A stretch of 64,000 nt of DNA from Amphimedon queenslandica (Eukaryota > Porifera > Demospongiae > Haplosclerida > Niphatidae). Under the pieces are notes generated by a model. It had not been told where the DNA came from, did not search any database, and saw only the letters and a list, made by a program, of their open reading frames with translations. A program made the translations under genes and the position numbers. Positions 1-12,400 of this stretch are shown one piece after another. Numbering within the stretch: the stretch's first letter is position 1; every line of letters begins with the position of its first letter. The DNA is taken from NCBI RefSeq assembly GCF_000090795.2, contig NW_003546242.1, forward strand, positions 1,677,566 to 1,741,565. The letters are read 5' to 3'.

Positions 1-102
1 GGAGCGCGCAACACCCACGCATTTAATTAAAATCACTGTAGCCTGCATATCCTAATGAGTTTACTATTTTTAGAACAAGGTAAACCACACCTGTTTAATA
101 AA

Positions 103-234
103 ATGGCTACCAGTGTGAAGGTTGCTCTGAAAAAGAAGCTGTTTACATCTCAAGACACTGTACCAGCAACAGATTTATTGAAAGAACTTAAAACGATAAG
201 TATGCTACCCCAAAAATTCAGCTCCTTACAGTAA
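103..234 (+). other. Small ORF in the foldback left arm, possible captured first exon
   Basis: An ATG-initiated 43-codon ORF (starts MATSVKVALKKKLF) lies in the left arm after a polypyrimidine-AG that resembles a splice acceptor near 72. The right arm holds the same sequence inverted, but there a TAA interrupts it after about 17 codons. I recognise no family. It may be chance coding potential, or a copied exon of a gene lying outside the window. Confidence 0.2.
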
Positions 235-263
235 AGCCTTCTCTCAATCAAGTGCAAGTTGGT

Positions 264-273
264 NNNNNNNNNN
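264..273. other. Assembly gap (10 N)
   Basis: Ten N bases interrupt the left arm of the foldback. A gap inside a hairpin suggests the palindrome was hard to assemble, so the loop sequence and arm lengths are uncertain. Confidence 0.99.
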
Positions 274-1059
274 AAACTGAGTCTAGAGGACAATTAAGAG
301 CTACAGCAAATCAGAAGAGCCCTTTAAATTAATGAAAATACCTTCATTACACAATATAAAGGGCCTGCTAACTCGCAGTTCTTAATTCTCCTTGAGATTT
401 TCCAGACTAAAGACTTGCTGCACTTGATTGAGAGAAGGCTTTACTGTAAGGAGCTGAATTTTTGGGGTAGCATACTTATCTTTTTAAGTTCTTTCAATAA
501 ATCTGTTGCTGGTACAATGTATTAAGATGTAAACAGCTTCTTTTTCAGAGCAACCTTCACACTAGTAGCCATTTTACTAAACGGGTGTGGTTTACCTTGT
601 TCTAAAAATAGTAAACTCATTAAGCTATGCAGGCTACAGTGATTTTAATTAAATGCGTGGGTGTTGCGCGCTCCTACCCTTTCCTTTTTCTTTTATGGGC
701 TCCTGACAGTACATATATACAAATGTAAGACACATTGATCAGATCTCTTAGGCTGTTATTCTATATTGAATGAGTTTTGCCTTGCTAAGAGTTAAAACAG
801 ATTGAGTAAAACAGATTGAGTAACTTACATGTACATACATGTATGCATGTACATATACATGTACAAGGACTTTATCAGCCTACACCAATAAAAAATAGAG
901 CTGGGTGATATATTGATATTTTGATATATATCGGGTAAAACATCAATTTAGTTACTGAATGATATCGAGTCCATAATTTTGCAATGATATATCAATAAGA
1001 CAATAATTACTGGGAGTGGCGGTCAAAAATCAATTAATTAATAATTACCACATAGTCAC

Positions 1060-1526
1060 TAGTGATGTGCGATATCTGATCCGGTTCCATTCCGAGTACT
1101 TTTTCTCTGAGTATCGATGGTATTGAGTACAATTCCAAGTACCAGAGAAGGTCAAAGTCCAGAGGTGCTTCCAGCAAGTTACTGCTGCTTGAATTGACCA
1201 TAAACAGTAAAAACAGGCTTCACTGTTCACTTACTCACTTTTTCATTATCTAAAAGATTCAAACAACAATCCAGAAGACTGAGACAGTAGCTGGAGAAGC
1301 TGAAAAAGCATTATTTATCATTTTTGGTGTCATTTTTTAACAATAAAAATTATTTTTACATTTTTAGTTTGTAATTAACTAGTAGTTTATTAAACATTAT
1401 TGTAGTTAAGTGGGTGTGGTTGTACTCAGAATCGATATTTTCGGTACTGGAAATCTTTGATACCAATTTGATACTGCCTAGGAATCGAAGAATCGAGAAT
1501 TTTGGTATCGGAATCGCACATCACTA
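1060..1526. mobile_element. MITE nested in the hAT element
   Basis: This is a 467-bp element with terminal inverted repeats TAGTGATGTGCGAT at both ends. Flanking octamers ATAGTCAC (1052-1059) and ATGGTCAC (1527-1534) match at 7 of 8 positions, consistent with a hAT-type 8-bp duplication. There is no coding capacity. Internal sequence is rich in GGTATCG-like repeats. It inserted near the start of the host transposase gene, so the host element predates it. Confidence 0.8.
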
Positions 1527-3544
1527 ATGGTCACACAAAAACAAAATGGCTAAAAAAAGCAAGTGAACAGCTGGAAATTGAAGAGCAACAACAAGAACTA
1601 GTGTCTAAAAGTAATACCAAATCACAAATATGGATCTACTTTGGGTTTGTGAAGGATACTGGAAAATTTGGGTTTGTGAAGGATGCTGGAAAAGATCAAG
1701 AAAATCCCAAGTGCCAAATATGCTGGGAGAAGAAAGTTAGCAAACCTATAAGCTGTAAAGGTCGTAATACCACAAATTTGTTCTCTTACCTTCGATATCA
1801 TCACCCCAAAGAGTTTGTTAAAGTTAATGAGGGTAAGACCAAGACTTCCAATAGTCACCAGTCATCAAGCAAGCAACTAAATCTAAACTTTACAAATATC
1901 CATGTAATAGTAAAAGATGGCAAGCTGTTAGTCTAATGCTGTCACATACTACTTAGCTAAGGACATGTTACCTGTCTATTCAGTTGAGAAAGATGGCTTT
2001 AGACACATGATGGAAGTTCTTGACTCCAAGTATGACTTACCAGGGCGAAAATACTTTACACAGACAGCAATTCCTCAGTTATACTCGCGTGTTTGACATT
2101 AATTCTGTTGCCTCTCAATTCAAACACATATATAATTATGCTGCTACAACTGACCTTTGGAGTAGCTATACTATGGAACCCTCTATCAGTCTCACAGTAC
2201 ACTTCATCAATGAAGAATGGGAGCACAAGTCTAGATGTCTTCAGACTATGTTCAAGCGAGAGGATCACACTGGGTCTAACATCTCAGAAGCGTTAACACA
2301 GGCAATGCAGCAATGGGAACTCAATAACAGTAGCTTAGTCTGTATTACTACAGATAATGGATCCAATATGATATTAGCTTCTGACATTTTGGGTTGGAAT
2401 CGAATATCATGTTTTGGCCATAATCTCCACCTCGCTGTAACCAACTCTGTGAAAGGTGATGATCGTGTTACAAAGGTAGTTGGTATATGCAACAAGATAG
2501 TATCTTATTTTTCTCACAGTTGGAACAAAAGAAGAGATGTAGCAATAATGCAAGGGGAGCTAAAACTACCCAAGCACTCTCTTATCACAGTAAGGATATA
2601 ATCATGTAATGGTTCATTCATGTTATTACACTATTATTTAGGATTGTCCAACCAGATGGGCTCAAAAGTCAAGATAATAGAGCGCATACTTGAACAGGAA
2701 AGCACTATTCGAAAAGTACTTACACATGTAGTACTGACCGCAAATCTGTTCATCTCATCCCATCATGGCAAGATATAAAATTTCTGGAGTCCATGAGGTC
2801 TGCCCTAGGTCCACTATATGCTTTTACTGACATTCCATCTGGTGAAAAGCACGTGACCATATCTGCTGTAGTTCCACTACTTCATCATTTGTACTCCGAC
2901 ACACTTCTACAAAAAGAATCCGACACACAACTTACCAAAGATTTTAAAAGAGCAGTGAAATCTTACTTTGAAAGCAAGTACAGTGATTAAGATACCCTTC
3001 TATTTCTTAACTCAGCATCATATCTCGATTAAAGATTTAAAATGGAATACATGTATATACATGTAGCTGAATCAGACAAGGTGAATATCAAGAAAATACT
3101 AGAAGAAGGTAAAGAGATGTCTGAGAAGTATACACTTTACCCTGAGAAACCAGATGACACTGAAGATGTGGCTACTACCACTTCAACTTCCTCTTCCACT
3201 GATCCACTTTTGCCTAAGAAACTCTAAATACCCTAAAAAATCACTGCACTTACACTTTAAACCAAACTTCCTTAACCCTCGAAGAGAAGATCCAAAATTA
3301 AATAGATAGATACATTCAATATCCTCTACTAGATTCAGAGTTAAATCCATTAGAGTGGTGGAAGTCTTACAACAAAACTTTCCCGGCATTAAGCACATTA
3401 GCAAGGAAGTATTTATGTTGCTGTGCAACCAGCTCTCCCTCCGAGAGAGTTTTCAGTACATCTGGCAATCTCATGTCTTCAAGACGAACTTGTTTAAAAC
3501 CAGACAAAGTTAATACAATGGTATTTTTGGCTAAAAATCTTTGA
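1527..3544 (+). pseudogene. hAT (ZBED-like) transposase pseudogene
   Basis: Three blocks of one transposase are visible. At 1502-1936 there is a BED-type zinc finger with the CxxC pair (CQIC), but the first zinc-binding His of the usual NLxxHLxxxHP motif is Tyr here. At 2020-2601 is the RNase-H-like core with ATTDLWSS, TTDNGSNM and CFGHNLHLAV, followed by frameshifted continuations at about 2652-2765 and 2793-2990. At 3332-3544 is the hAT C-terminal dimerisation region with NPLEWWK, LARKYL, ATSSPSERVFST and FLAKNL. At least three reading-frame breaks and a loss between blocks mean it cannot make an active protein. The N-terminus is displaced by the nested MITE. Confidence 0.88.
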
Positions 3545-3688
3545 TAGTTTTTGCTAAAAATTTAATATGATAATAATTCAACGTGTACATGTACATGTAC
3601 TCAAGTGATAAATAGTAATATCATGATATGTCACTTTGAGCGATATATCATTGGACAAATTTTGATATCGCCCAGCTCTAATAAAAAA

Positions 3689-3860
3689 ACCCACAATAAA
3701 ATTGCAAAGAGCATTAATAAAGCTAACATTAAAGCATCATTCACTTTAAAAGCACAAGTACGTGTATAATATCATAGTGCAATACACAGAAAACCTTTAT
3801 ATATCAATTTTTAAACCAAAAAATTGACATCTGCTCATTAAAAATGCATTTAACACTAAC
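3689..3860. other. CMTR2 intron remnant between hAT element and last visible exon
   Basis: These bases follow the splice donor of the second CMTR2 exon (minus strand). I see no coding similarity in them. They are probably the start of a long intron into which the hAT element inserted. Confidence 0.5.
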
Positions 3861-4848
3861 CTTTTTAAAGCAAGTTGCCAGTAAATAAAGAAGACATGCT
3901 GACTGGCATTCCAAGGTTGTAAATGATTTCAGAATGAATGTCCCATCATCCCTCAATACTAAAAAGGCAGCAACTGTTTCACAAAACAATAACTGAGATA
4001 CAATAGTCTCTTGTTCAGCAGGACTATTAGCACAATCTATGCTACCATCAGCAGTTACCTAATAAAAGATAGCACAAAATTATAGACACTATAAAAGCAA
4101 GACCTACCAAGTGGACATCTTTCAATTCTTTCTTCACCTTCTCAACTAATCCAATAACATTATCCCAGATCGTTATATCGCCACTGTTATCTTGTCCAAA
4201 ATACCAATTGTCAATAGTCTCTATCATAAATCGATCCTGATCAATGAGAGCTACAGTGCTGTTGCCTTCATAATAGGGGTTTAAAGTAGTTGCTCTCCAC
4301 TGCCAAACAATATCCATTCGATGAATTTTGAGGTAATGATTTAAGCTAGTAACAAAGGCACCAGGAGCTTCACAAAGGTGTAACGAATTAAGCCTTATTA
4401 CAGAATCGGGCACGATATTAAAGACAGTGAGAATTTCATGCAACTTTGTCCAGCCTTGTGTACATAATTCAGGCTGATGTCTCTTACGGACCTCTGGGAT
4501 AATATTGCCAGCTCTATTTGTGAACTTGGTGTGGCGGTGCCATGAGGTGATTTCCTTGTCATCCAATTTACTTTTCACACTGTTCAGCTTATTTCTTATG
4601 TCAAGAAGGCTACGGTGACTGTATTGCGGATGATGAAATATTTGTTGTGGGTCTGGTAATTTCCATGTGCTTGGTATTTCATCATGAAACTGGAATTTCT
4701 TTGAAAAAAGGTCACGTACTTGTTCCTCTGCTTCATCACTGGCATTGCCTTTCCTATGCCTACCAGGCGACTCGTCTCCTCCTCGGTAACTTCCACGTCC
4801 ACGTGCCCTACTGCCACGGCCCCAATCTCCCCTTCTAGTTCCAAACAT
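3861..4848 (-). CDS. CMTR2: Cap-specific mRNA 2'-O-methyltransferase 2, 5' part only
   Basis: CMTR2 methylates the 2'-O of the second transcribed nucleotide of capped mRNA, using S-adenosylmethionine, in metazoans. Exon 1 (4848 to 4109) starts at a real ATG and carries an Arg/Gly-rich head (RGDWGRGSRARGRG), then the FtsJ-type fold with the SAM motif LHLCEAPGAF, TLNPYYEGN and a Trp-Tyr-Phe-Gly segment. A 49-nt intron separates exon 2 (4058 to 3861), which begins VTADGS and holds FILKSF, the expected Asp and Lys of the catalytic set. The join VHL-VTADG is in frame. The family is about 770 residues and only ~310 are here. The next exon is not found between 3860 and the left edge, where a hAT element and a foldback sit. 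The gene either continues off the window or is disrupted. The RGG head is not typical of the vertebrate protein. Confidence 0.88.
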
Positions 4849-5026
4849 GCCAGGATTTGTGTAATGAACTTGAGTACAATGAGTAGTTTAGTTCGATTGG
4901 TAGTTAGTGACTATTATACCAGAACTTGAGCTTCTGCTTCATTCAAGAGTTAAAATTAAAACAGCCCTAATAAATTTTACTTTCACCCAAACAATTATAA
5001 CAACTTGACAAAAATTATAATAATTA

Positions 5027-8000
5027 TTATAGTTTGCTTTGCTGATTAAACAATTGGGCCAATTTCTGACTAAGCATCACATTCCCTGTGATCTTTATCT
5101 TTCCTCCAAAAAATGCCTAACAATTAAAATTCATATTATTTAGTACAAAATGATAGAATACTTGTTGAGGATTAAGATCACCATTTGCAAGCCGAATAAA
5201 GTCATCATCTGATATAGTTAGAGTACAACCAGCTCGAGTTGCTTTTGGCTCTCCTTGATATACGGCACCAGGAGGATTTTTAAGATCAACAGCTAAAAAG
5301 AGTTTTAGCTACATTTACACATTTAAAACATTACATACTCCATTGTGATGCTAAATTCCCATCTTTGGTAATATTCCACAAGTAAACAGCTCGTATCCTA
5401 TTAACAAATTCAGGCCCTCCGGTTGCAATTACAGATTTCAACTGCTCAAACAATGCAGTTGATTTTAAGGATTCCTTGTCACTTGAAGAATCTTGTGAAG
5501 AAAGAGAAGGTGCTGTCAGCAAATCCACATACCCTCCAGTTAGAACAGTGTCACCTGATTCTACACACTGCAAGACACTATCAAACAAGTGTCAAAATAA
5601 TAGTAAAATACTTTGCACGAAAAGAATATCCTTTCATTTTCCTGCCACATATCAGTCTGGAGAGTTTGTCCAGGTAAAAATGGCTTTGAGAAACGAACTT
5701 TAATAGCCTTGACCATAGTGGTATCATTATTGCAATACTGACGTAAAATATGTCTAACAGCAAAGCCAAATGAACAAAGGCCATGTAAAATGGGAGTAGA
5801 GAAACCTGCAAAAAAGTTCAAAACAAATAATCACATATTACCAAACACATACCACCCATAGCAGCAAAGTCCTTGTCAATATGTAGAGGGTTGTAGTCTC
5901 CATTAAGCCTGTAGAGAGCTGCCTGGCTGGAGGTAGTCTTTTCTCGGAGAGAGGCATCTGGATTGCGAGAAGGAGCTGAAAGTGACTTCTATTACGTATA
6001 ACAAAACCAAATAATCAAGATACATTTTGACTTCAACTGCCACTAACAGCTAGCACATTATACATACCTTAATATGTGGTGAATCTCTCTTTCCCCCAAA
6101 TCCACCAGCTCCCACCATAAATATGGAAAACTGATTGAAAGCTACCAGATCTCCAGTTTCATCAAAAGATTGAACTATAATAAAATATGAGAGGTACAAT
6201 AAAAATAATACACAATCAACAACACAAACTATACCATCAAACAAGACAACAGCCCCAGATTTTTTGTCAAGAATATCACTAATAACACCTTTGTGGCTCA
6301 AAGTTCCTGAAAAAAATTGTCACATTTTCATTTCTTTTATTAATACCTGATGTCGGGAATGGTTTCTTAATTTCAATATACTGTTCTCCATGAAGCATTC
6401 TTGCCAAATTTACCTGACTAAAAGCAGGCAGACCAGTCATCACTCCAGTCATAGCACTCTAAAATATCATGAACACGAAGTTAATACATATTGTACACAT
6501 CACCATACAGGCATCCATACCTGAGCAGGAATGACAGCATACGAAGGAATAACACTGAATTCTTCATGACCTTCATAAAGAAATTTTAATTGAGATGTGT
6601 CATTCTCAGAAACAGTAGCACCAACTGCAACACAGTAAGTAAATAAAATTATACCCATGTAGTTTAATGCAACATTAATGTACCTCCTAAGGCATATAAA
6701 ATGACATCCCGCTCAGTATAATTAAAAGGTGGTGCTGTGAATTGATATCCAATAGCAGATTCAAAACTTGTTGGAATAGGTTTGCTTGAGTCATTTAACT
6801 TTTCTAGTATTAACTTCACTGTATGAGCAGTTGCTTCTACTCTTGAAAATAAATGCAAAGTTTCATTTCCAACAGGTACCTACCAGAGGCTGATGTGTGG
6901 TAGAGAGGGTTACATGTCATATCAGTTATAGCATCCCAATTAGATTGAACTGCATGTAAGAATACAATGACAATTTTAACAAAAAAAATATAACAATATA
7001 AACTACAACTAATACCAAAAAAATAACATAACTAACCATCTTCAATAGAAAAAGTATTTTCAGCCTTTCTCATAGCAACACCACCAGATTTCTGTAGGCG
7101 AACTAACACAAAATTAATTTTTTTAACTATTTTTTAATTCAATTTTGTTGCGATACCTTTTGCAGCCCACCCTCCAGCAGACTATAAAAATAAAAGTAAT
7201 AAAAATTAAATCAGTCCTAAGCAAGCACTGACCTACATGTACATGTATTTACTGTGCATGTACAACAAAAAAGAAAAATTTATATATGACATAATAATTT
7301 TATTGGCAAACTAATGCTACTGTACGTGTGAAATAGTTCACAGAAAATTTATTCATGTGCCATAATACTGCTATTATTCATTGTGGAAATACTTCATGTA
7401 TTCAAAACGACATTCTTAGCTGTTAAAGTGAAATCATTTTAACAATTATCAATCTACATATACACGTACATGTACATGTATATACATGTGCAAGGGATAT
7501 ACAATGTATGCACAAGCATTAGATTGAATCCCATTTTGTCTTAAGTATTTTTGTTGCATCAATTGTTACCTCTATTACAACTCCATTTTCTGTACAGTTT
7601 TCATGACACATGTAGCACACCACTGGAGCAATATATTCAGGTTTGAATATCTCACCAACCTCTATTAACAACAGAAACATAATGACATAATAAAGCTAAG
7701 TACCTTCTGGAATTAGTCCTTGAGTAAGTCTTGACAGAGCAGCAGGGACAATGGTATTACAAAAAACATTATATTTTTGTCCTTCAAGAGCCAATGTATT
7801 CATGAAACCGACCAAACCAAGTTTGGCTGTCAATCATTAATACAAATTAGTAACAATAAAAACAATGACTTACCAGCACTGTAATTTGATTGACCAAAGT
7901 TTCCATACAAACCAGAAGTTGATGAAGTCATTATGATACTATTAAAACATACATATACATGTACATTTTGAAACAAAATTTACCGGCCATATTTTTGCTG

Positions 8001-9275
8001 TTTCATATAAGGCCATGCAGCTCTAGTACACATAAATGACCCTCTGAGGTGGACCTTATGTACAAGATCTACAAAAAAATAAAATCAAATACTACATGTA
8101 ACTATAGACAAAAATACCCCAGTCAAGATCACTTATACGAGAGAATGATTTATCGCGAATTATTCCAGCATTATTCACCAAAATATCTAACAATAATAAT
8201 AACTTATTGATATCAAGTTCACAGCAATGCTTACCTATTCTACCAAAATTGTCAATAGCTGTTTTGATAACTTTCTCTCCATCTTCCACCGAGTCTATGC
8301 ATTTCTCATAATAAATAATTAAATATTATTACAAAAATTGGTATACCATAATTTGGAACTGCAATTCCTCCAAAAGACTTAATTGTCTGCACAACTTCAT
8401 CAACTGGTTTACTATTTTTACCAAGACCTGTAAGATCTACCCCAAGATCATTAACTAGAAAAACAATAGGCATGCATAAATTGCTATAGATATTTTGATT
8501 ATAGTTTGGTATATAAGAAAAAAGGTTAAAATAGTTAAGAAAAATAATTAAGGTTTAATGGTTAAATGGTAATAGATTGACAATATTACAAAGTAGTAAA
8601 TTTGAGGGTTGCCTTAAAAATTGGATTTTTTAATCAAAGACAGGGTCTTTGGCCAAATTTCATCAAAAATGGCTAGGAGAAAATTCCATTTCTTTAATTT
8701 TTTAATGCATGTTGTGTATATATACATGTACATACACATGCACTTAAATATTATGAGATCAAGTTCCAATTTTTTAATAATTTTTTTAAGTTGCCTAAAA
8801 ATCCAGTCGTTTTTATAATTTTTTCTAATGTAAAATACATGTACATGCTTAATATAAATTTCAATAGAGTTCACAATTATTTTTTTAAAGAGCTACATGC
8901 CATGATATTAGCTCAATTAGCATGCTTTGTGGGAAACCCACAATAATTATTAATTAGTTTCACAAGTGGCAATTAAGATTAACTGTTAATAATTTGACTT
9001 GATGCCAGAGGTCGCAATCAAAATAGCACCAATTCCACTATTTTCTTGCACATTTCTATGCTAGTATAGAACTTCATGATATTTACACGATTAATAATAG
9101 TGAGTGAACATACCAACTACTTTAGCTCCCCTTGAAGCAAGAAGCAAAGCATAGTCACGACCAATACCTACAGTGCTTTAAAAATAAAACAACAATAACA
9201 ATTCCTACCTCTCCCTGCTCCTGTGACAATGGCGACCCTGCCATCAAATCGCAGAAGAGACCTAGCACCAGACAT
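5027..9275 (-). CDS. HSD17B4: Peroxisomal multifunctional enzyme type 2 (D-bifunctional protein)
   Basis: This is a peroxisomal beta-oxidation enzyme combining D-3-hydroxyacyl-CoA dehydrogenase, 2-enoyl-CoA hydratase 2 and an SCP2-like lipid-binding domain. It has about 20 short exons on the minus strand. The N-terminal SDR domain shows TGAGRGIG (NAD site, assembled across the first splice), NNAG, and the catalytic YSAAK. The hydratase has the hot-dog signature [14 protein letters not shown] and [14 protein letters not shown]. The C-terminus is an SCP2 domain ([22 protein letters not shown]) closed by Ser-Lys-Leu, a canonical PTS1 peroxisome signal, directly before the TAA at 5027-5029. Start [13 protein letters not shown] at 9275 gives the expected length of roughly 730 residues. 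A ~650-bp intron (about 8460-9120) carries a dispersed repeat. It is 158 bp head to head with the next plus-strand gene. Confidence 0.95.
8590..8945 (+). repeat. Dispersed intronic tandem-repeat family, copy 1
   Basis: The sequence GGCCAAATTTCATCAAAAATGGCTAGGAGA and its surrounds recur, in either orientation, at 16310-17390, 23490-23800, 40640-41200, 45380-45815, 58480-58820 and 60235-60600. This copy ends in GCATGCTTTGTGGGAAACCC (8920-8939), a conserved end of the family. It lies in an HSD17B4 intron. Confidence 0.65.
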
Positions 9276-9433
9276 GATGACCTTTGAATAGGGGCGTGGT
9301 TAGGATTAGCAAAAAAAAATAGGGTGGGGCTCAGGCTAACAAAACAAAAAATGGGCGAAGAGGTAATGCGTTTGAAATTAAACAACATATATTTTTATTC
9401 TCTTTGTTATAGGAAGGATAGTACCAAGTAATT
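9276..9433. promoter_or_regulatory. Putative bidirectional promoter, HSD17B4 / FIP-like gene
   Basis: Only 158 bp separate the two divergent ATGs, so both 5'UTRs and core promoters must lie here or overlap the genes. I see no TATA box placed for either gene. Function is inferred from layout only. Confidence 0.5.
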
Positions 9434-12400
9434 ATGGCAGCTACAAACCAACCCTTACGCACACCAACTTTACTACCAGTGCATGGTCGTCGTACAAAAG
9501 CGTCTTCTGCTTACTCATTGGCTATCCCCCTTGAACAGCAGCTTATTGAATGGACAAGCAAGTCTCGTGAGATTCACATGAAGTTAAAGCGTGCTTCTTC
9601 TAATAACAAAAGTGTTGAGCAGTCGCAATTGATGCCTCTATTAAATGAACTAAGTGAAAGAATTATTACTGCTGAATCCCTCATAACCAATGTGACTAAT
9701 TCATATTCACGCATGCTATGCGAGTCCGATTCTGAAGTGCAGTCTCTTAGGCTTAACATCCTGCAATTAGAGGAACGACTAGAATCAAGTGGACAGCAGC
9801 ATAAGTGTTCGGTGCTCATGGGCGATCTCAGTGAAACACACAGAAAACAAAACACCATTGAAACAAATATCTCAATGAAGCATGATTTATCATCTGATCT
9901 TTTAGCCACAAGAAATCAAGTATCACTATTAAAGGCAGAAATAAGTGAAATAAATAGGAGGCATGACGATCGTATTAAAGAGTTTGAGAGCAAATGTATA
10001 CGGCTAAAACAAGATTTGACTACAAAGGAACAACAGATTCATGCTCAAAGATTACAGATCTCTCAAAATCAAGTTTCTGAGGCATCAAATTTAACTAAAG
10101 CTCATGAGGAAAATGAGGAACTTCATCAAAAATTGAGAAACTTGAAGATTAAGTTAAAAGAAGAGCAAGACGCTGTTTCAGCATGTCAGAAGAAGTGGGA
10201 CTTAGAAAGAAATGATTTAGACAGTATTGTTAATGACCTCCAACTTAAATTACAAGATACGGCTGATGAGTTAAATAGACAGCTGCATGCAAGCAAACAA
10301 AGAACAGAAGAAATTTCAAGCCAGCTTGATCGTATGAAATTAGAACACGTAGCAGAGCAAAATACCATTCTTGCAACTAATGCAAATCTCAAGAAGTTAA
10401 ACGAAGAGCTAGCTCACCGCTTAACAGTTTTGAATAGTAAGATATGTCAACAGAATTCTGAATTGCTTGCAGCTAAGGAAAAAATTCAGACATACGAAAG
10501 GGAACTTTTTGAAGAACGTCAGTCTAATAGTTCTCTGAAAAGCGAGATATGTCAAATGAAAGAGGCTAATAAAGAGCTACAAACCAAAGTTGTCGGTATT
10601 CAAGTGCAACTGTTAAAGGAGCAGGAGGAGTTTAAAAAAGATAAGACAGAAACTATGCCTACCCATATTACTCTAGCGCCAGCAATATTTGATGATGAGG
10701 AGATGTCCAAGCAAATCGAGGAGGAATCCACAGAGAATCCAGATAGAAATGCAACTGGGCACAAGGTGCCTATTCACACAACTGTTAGTGATAACAATTT
10801 TCAATGCAAAAAAGAAAGTGAAAAATTTAGTACACCACTTAGCTTAGCATCTTCTGATTTAGATTTAGCAATTTCTAGAAATCAGCAATGTGAGAAAGAG
10901 CTTGCAAACGAACGTCAGTCAAACTTAGCAATACAAAATGAAGTTGCTATTTTGAGAAAGCAAGTGGATGCAATGCAAGATGAATTAACAGAGCTTCATG
11001 TTTTGCGTCAGAAAGATAAAGAAACTCAAGAAGGTCTTAACGATACCATTGAAAAAGAACGTGTTGATTTTTCCGAGAAGTTATTGAAACTTTCAGAAAA
11101 ATTGCAGAAGGAAAAGGAACTTATTATTCAAGATCACAAAATCCAAATTGCCCAAGCTAATCAAGAAAAATCTAGATTGGAGGAAGAACTTGTTAAAGCT
11201 TATTCTACTGCCAGAAATGAAGTACTTCGAGCTAAAAAGGAAATGGATGAACTTCTAACAAAACATGAAAGTCTCTCCGACAAACAAAACGCAACGTTTT
11301 CTAAAAGTAAGCGTTTGGAAGAAACCCTGGTTGAGAAGGAGTCACAAATTGAAAGTCTAATTTTGCAGTTGTCTCAGGCAGAACTTACAGGAAAGTCAAA
11401 TAGCGATGAATTATTGGTAGAAAGAAATAAAAATAATACGCTTAGTGACACCATTGTAAATTTAACCAGTGAAATAGTAGCACTAAAAAGTGCACTCAAA
11501 GTAAAACAAGAGGATAATGAAAAGTGTCAATCGCAGCTTGTCAATGAAATTAAGCAGCTAAACACTGTCATTGAAGGTCTTCATACAGAATTAGAAGCTA
11601 AAACCAACATATTAAGTCATGGATTAATTCAAATTGAGGAAAAACGAGTAGAAGTTTGGAAGCAGTTAGAAAAATTAAAAACTGAATGCCAAGGGCAGCA
11701 AGCAGGCATGCAAGTTGACATTAGTAAACTTAAAGATATCAATGCCAGATTATTTCAACGCTTACACTCTTCAGAGTCTGAGAGTACAGAAAAAAGTGCA
11801 GCACTAAATCAGAAATCTTCTGATTTAGTTTTAGCACTTGCCAAAAACAAGGAATATGAAGATGAGCTTCAAATTGAGCGCCGTACTGGTTCAGTTCAAC
11901 GAGATGAAATTGCTTCATTAAGGGAACACGCTAATGCACTACAAAATGAAATGACAACGATTCGTGTTATTCACTCAAAGGAGGAAAAAGAATTGAATGA
12001 AACCATTCAGAAGGAGCGTGCTGAAGCATCACAGATAACAGCCAATGCTCTAAAAGAGTTAGAAAAAGAAAAAAAAGAAAAGGAGCTTATGATTCAAAGC
12101 TATGAAAGCCAATTGATGCTCATCAATCTTGAAAAATCCAAAATTGAGGAAGATATTACTGCTAAGTTAATGGAAGAAATGGACATGCTCCAAAAAAGGC
12201 ATGAAATTCTTTTTAATGAACACAAGCAAAGTCTTCAAAAAAATAAACAGCTACAAGAAAATTTGGTTGAGAAGGAATCACAAATTGCTGAACAAATTTC
12301 ACAATTGACTGATGCAAAAATTAAATTCAGTGAGGAGCTACGTCTTGAAAAGTGTAGAAGTGATGAACTTTGTGACACCATTGTAAGCTTGAATAATGAA

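Larger units (their letters stand above)
1..675. repeat. Large foldback (inverted-repeat) element
   Basis: The first ~48 bases reappear as a near-perfect reverse complement at 627-675, starting from GGAGCGCGCAACACCC. The complementarity continues inward through most of 1-262 and 412-675, and weakly through the centre (AATTAAGAGCT near 291 against the region near 380). The arms differ by scattered substitutions and small indels, so they are not an exact assembly mirror. The left arm begins at base 1, so the element may extend outside the window. There is no transposase inside. It could be a foldback or MITE-like element, or an inverted duplication of a gene's first exon. Confidence 0.75.
896..3680 (+). 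mobile_element. hAT-type DNA transposon, decayed
   Basis: The left end TAGAGCTGGGTGATAT and the right end (reverse complement TAGAGCTGGGCGATATC) are terminal inverted repeats. They are flanked by the identical 8-bp duplication ATAAAAAA at 888-895 and 3681-3688, which is the length hAT transposases make. The element is 2785 bp and includes a nested MITE at 1060-1526. Inside, on the plus strand, are a BED zinc finger, the RNase-H-like core and the C-terminal dimerisation region of a ZBED-like hAT transposase, broken by frameshifts and stops. It lies beyond the last visible CMTR2 exon, probably in an intron of that gene. The intact duplication with a broken transposase points to an old but once-mobile copy. 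Confidence 0.9.

Noticed and set aside
1502-1936. Domesticated ZBED host gene
   Set aside because: The frame is broken by several shifts, a zinc ligand is missing, and intact transposon ends with a target duplication surround it, so it is a decayed transposase.
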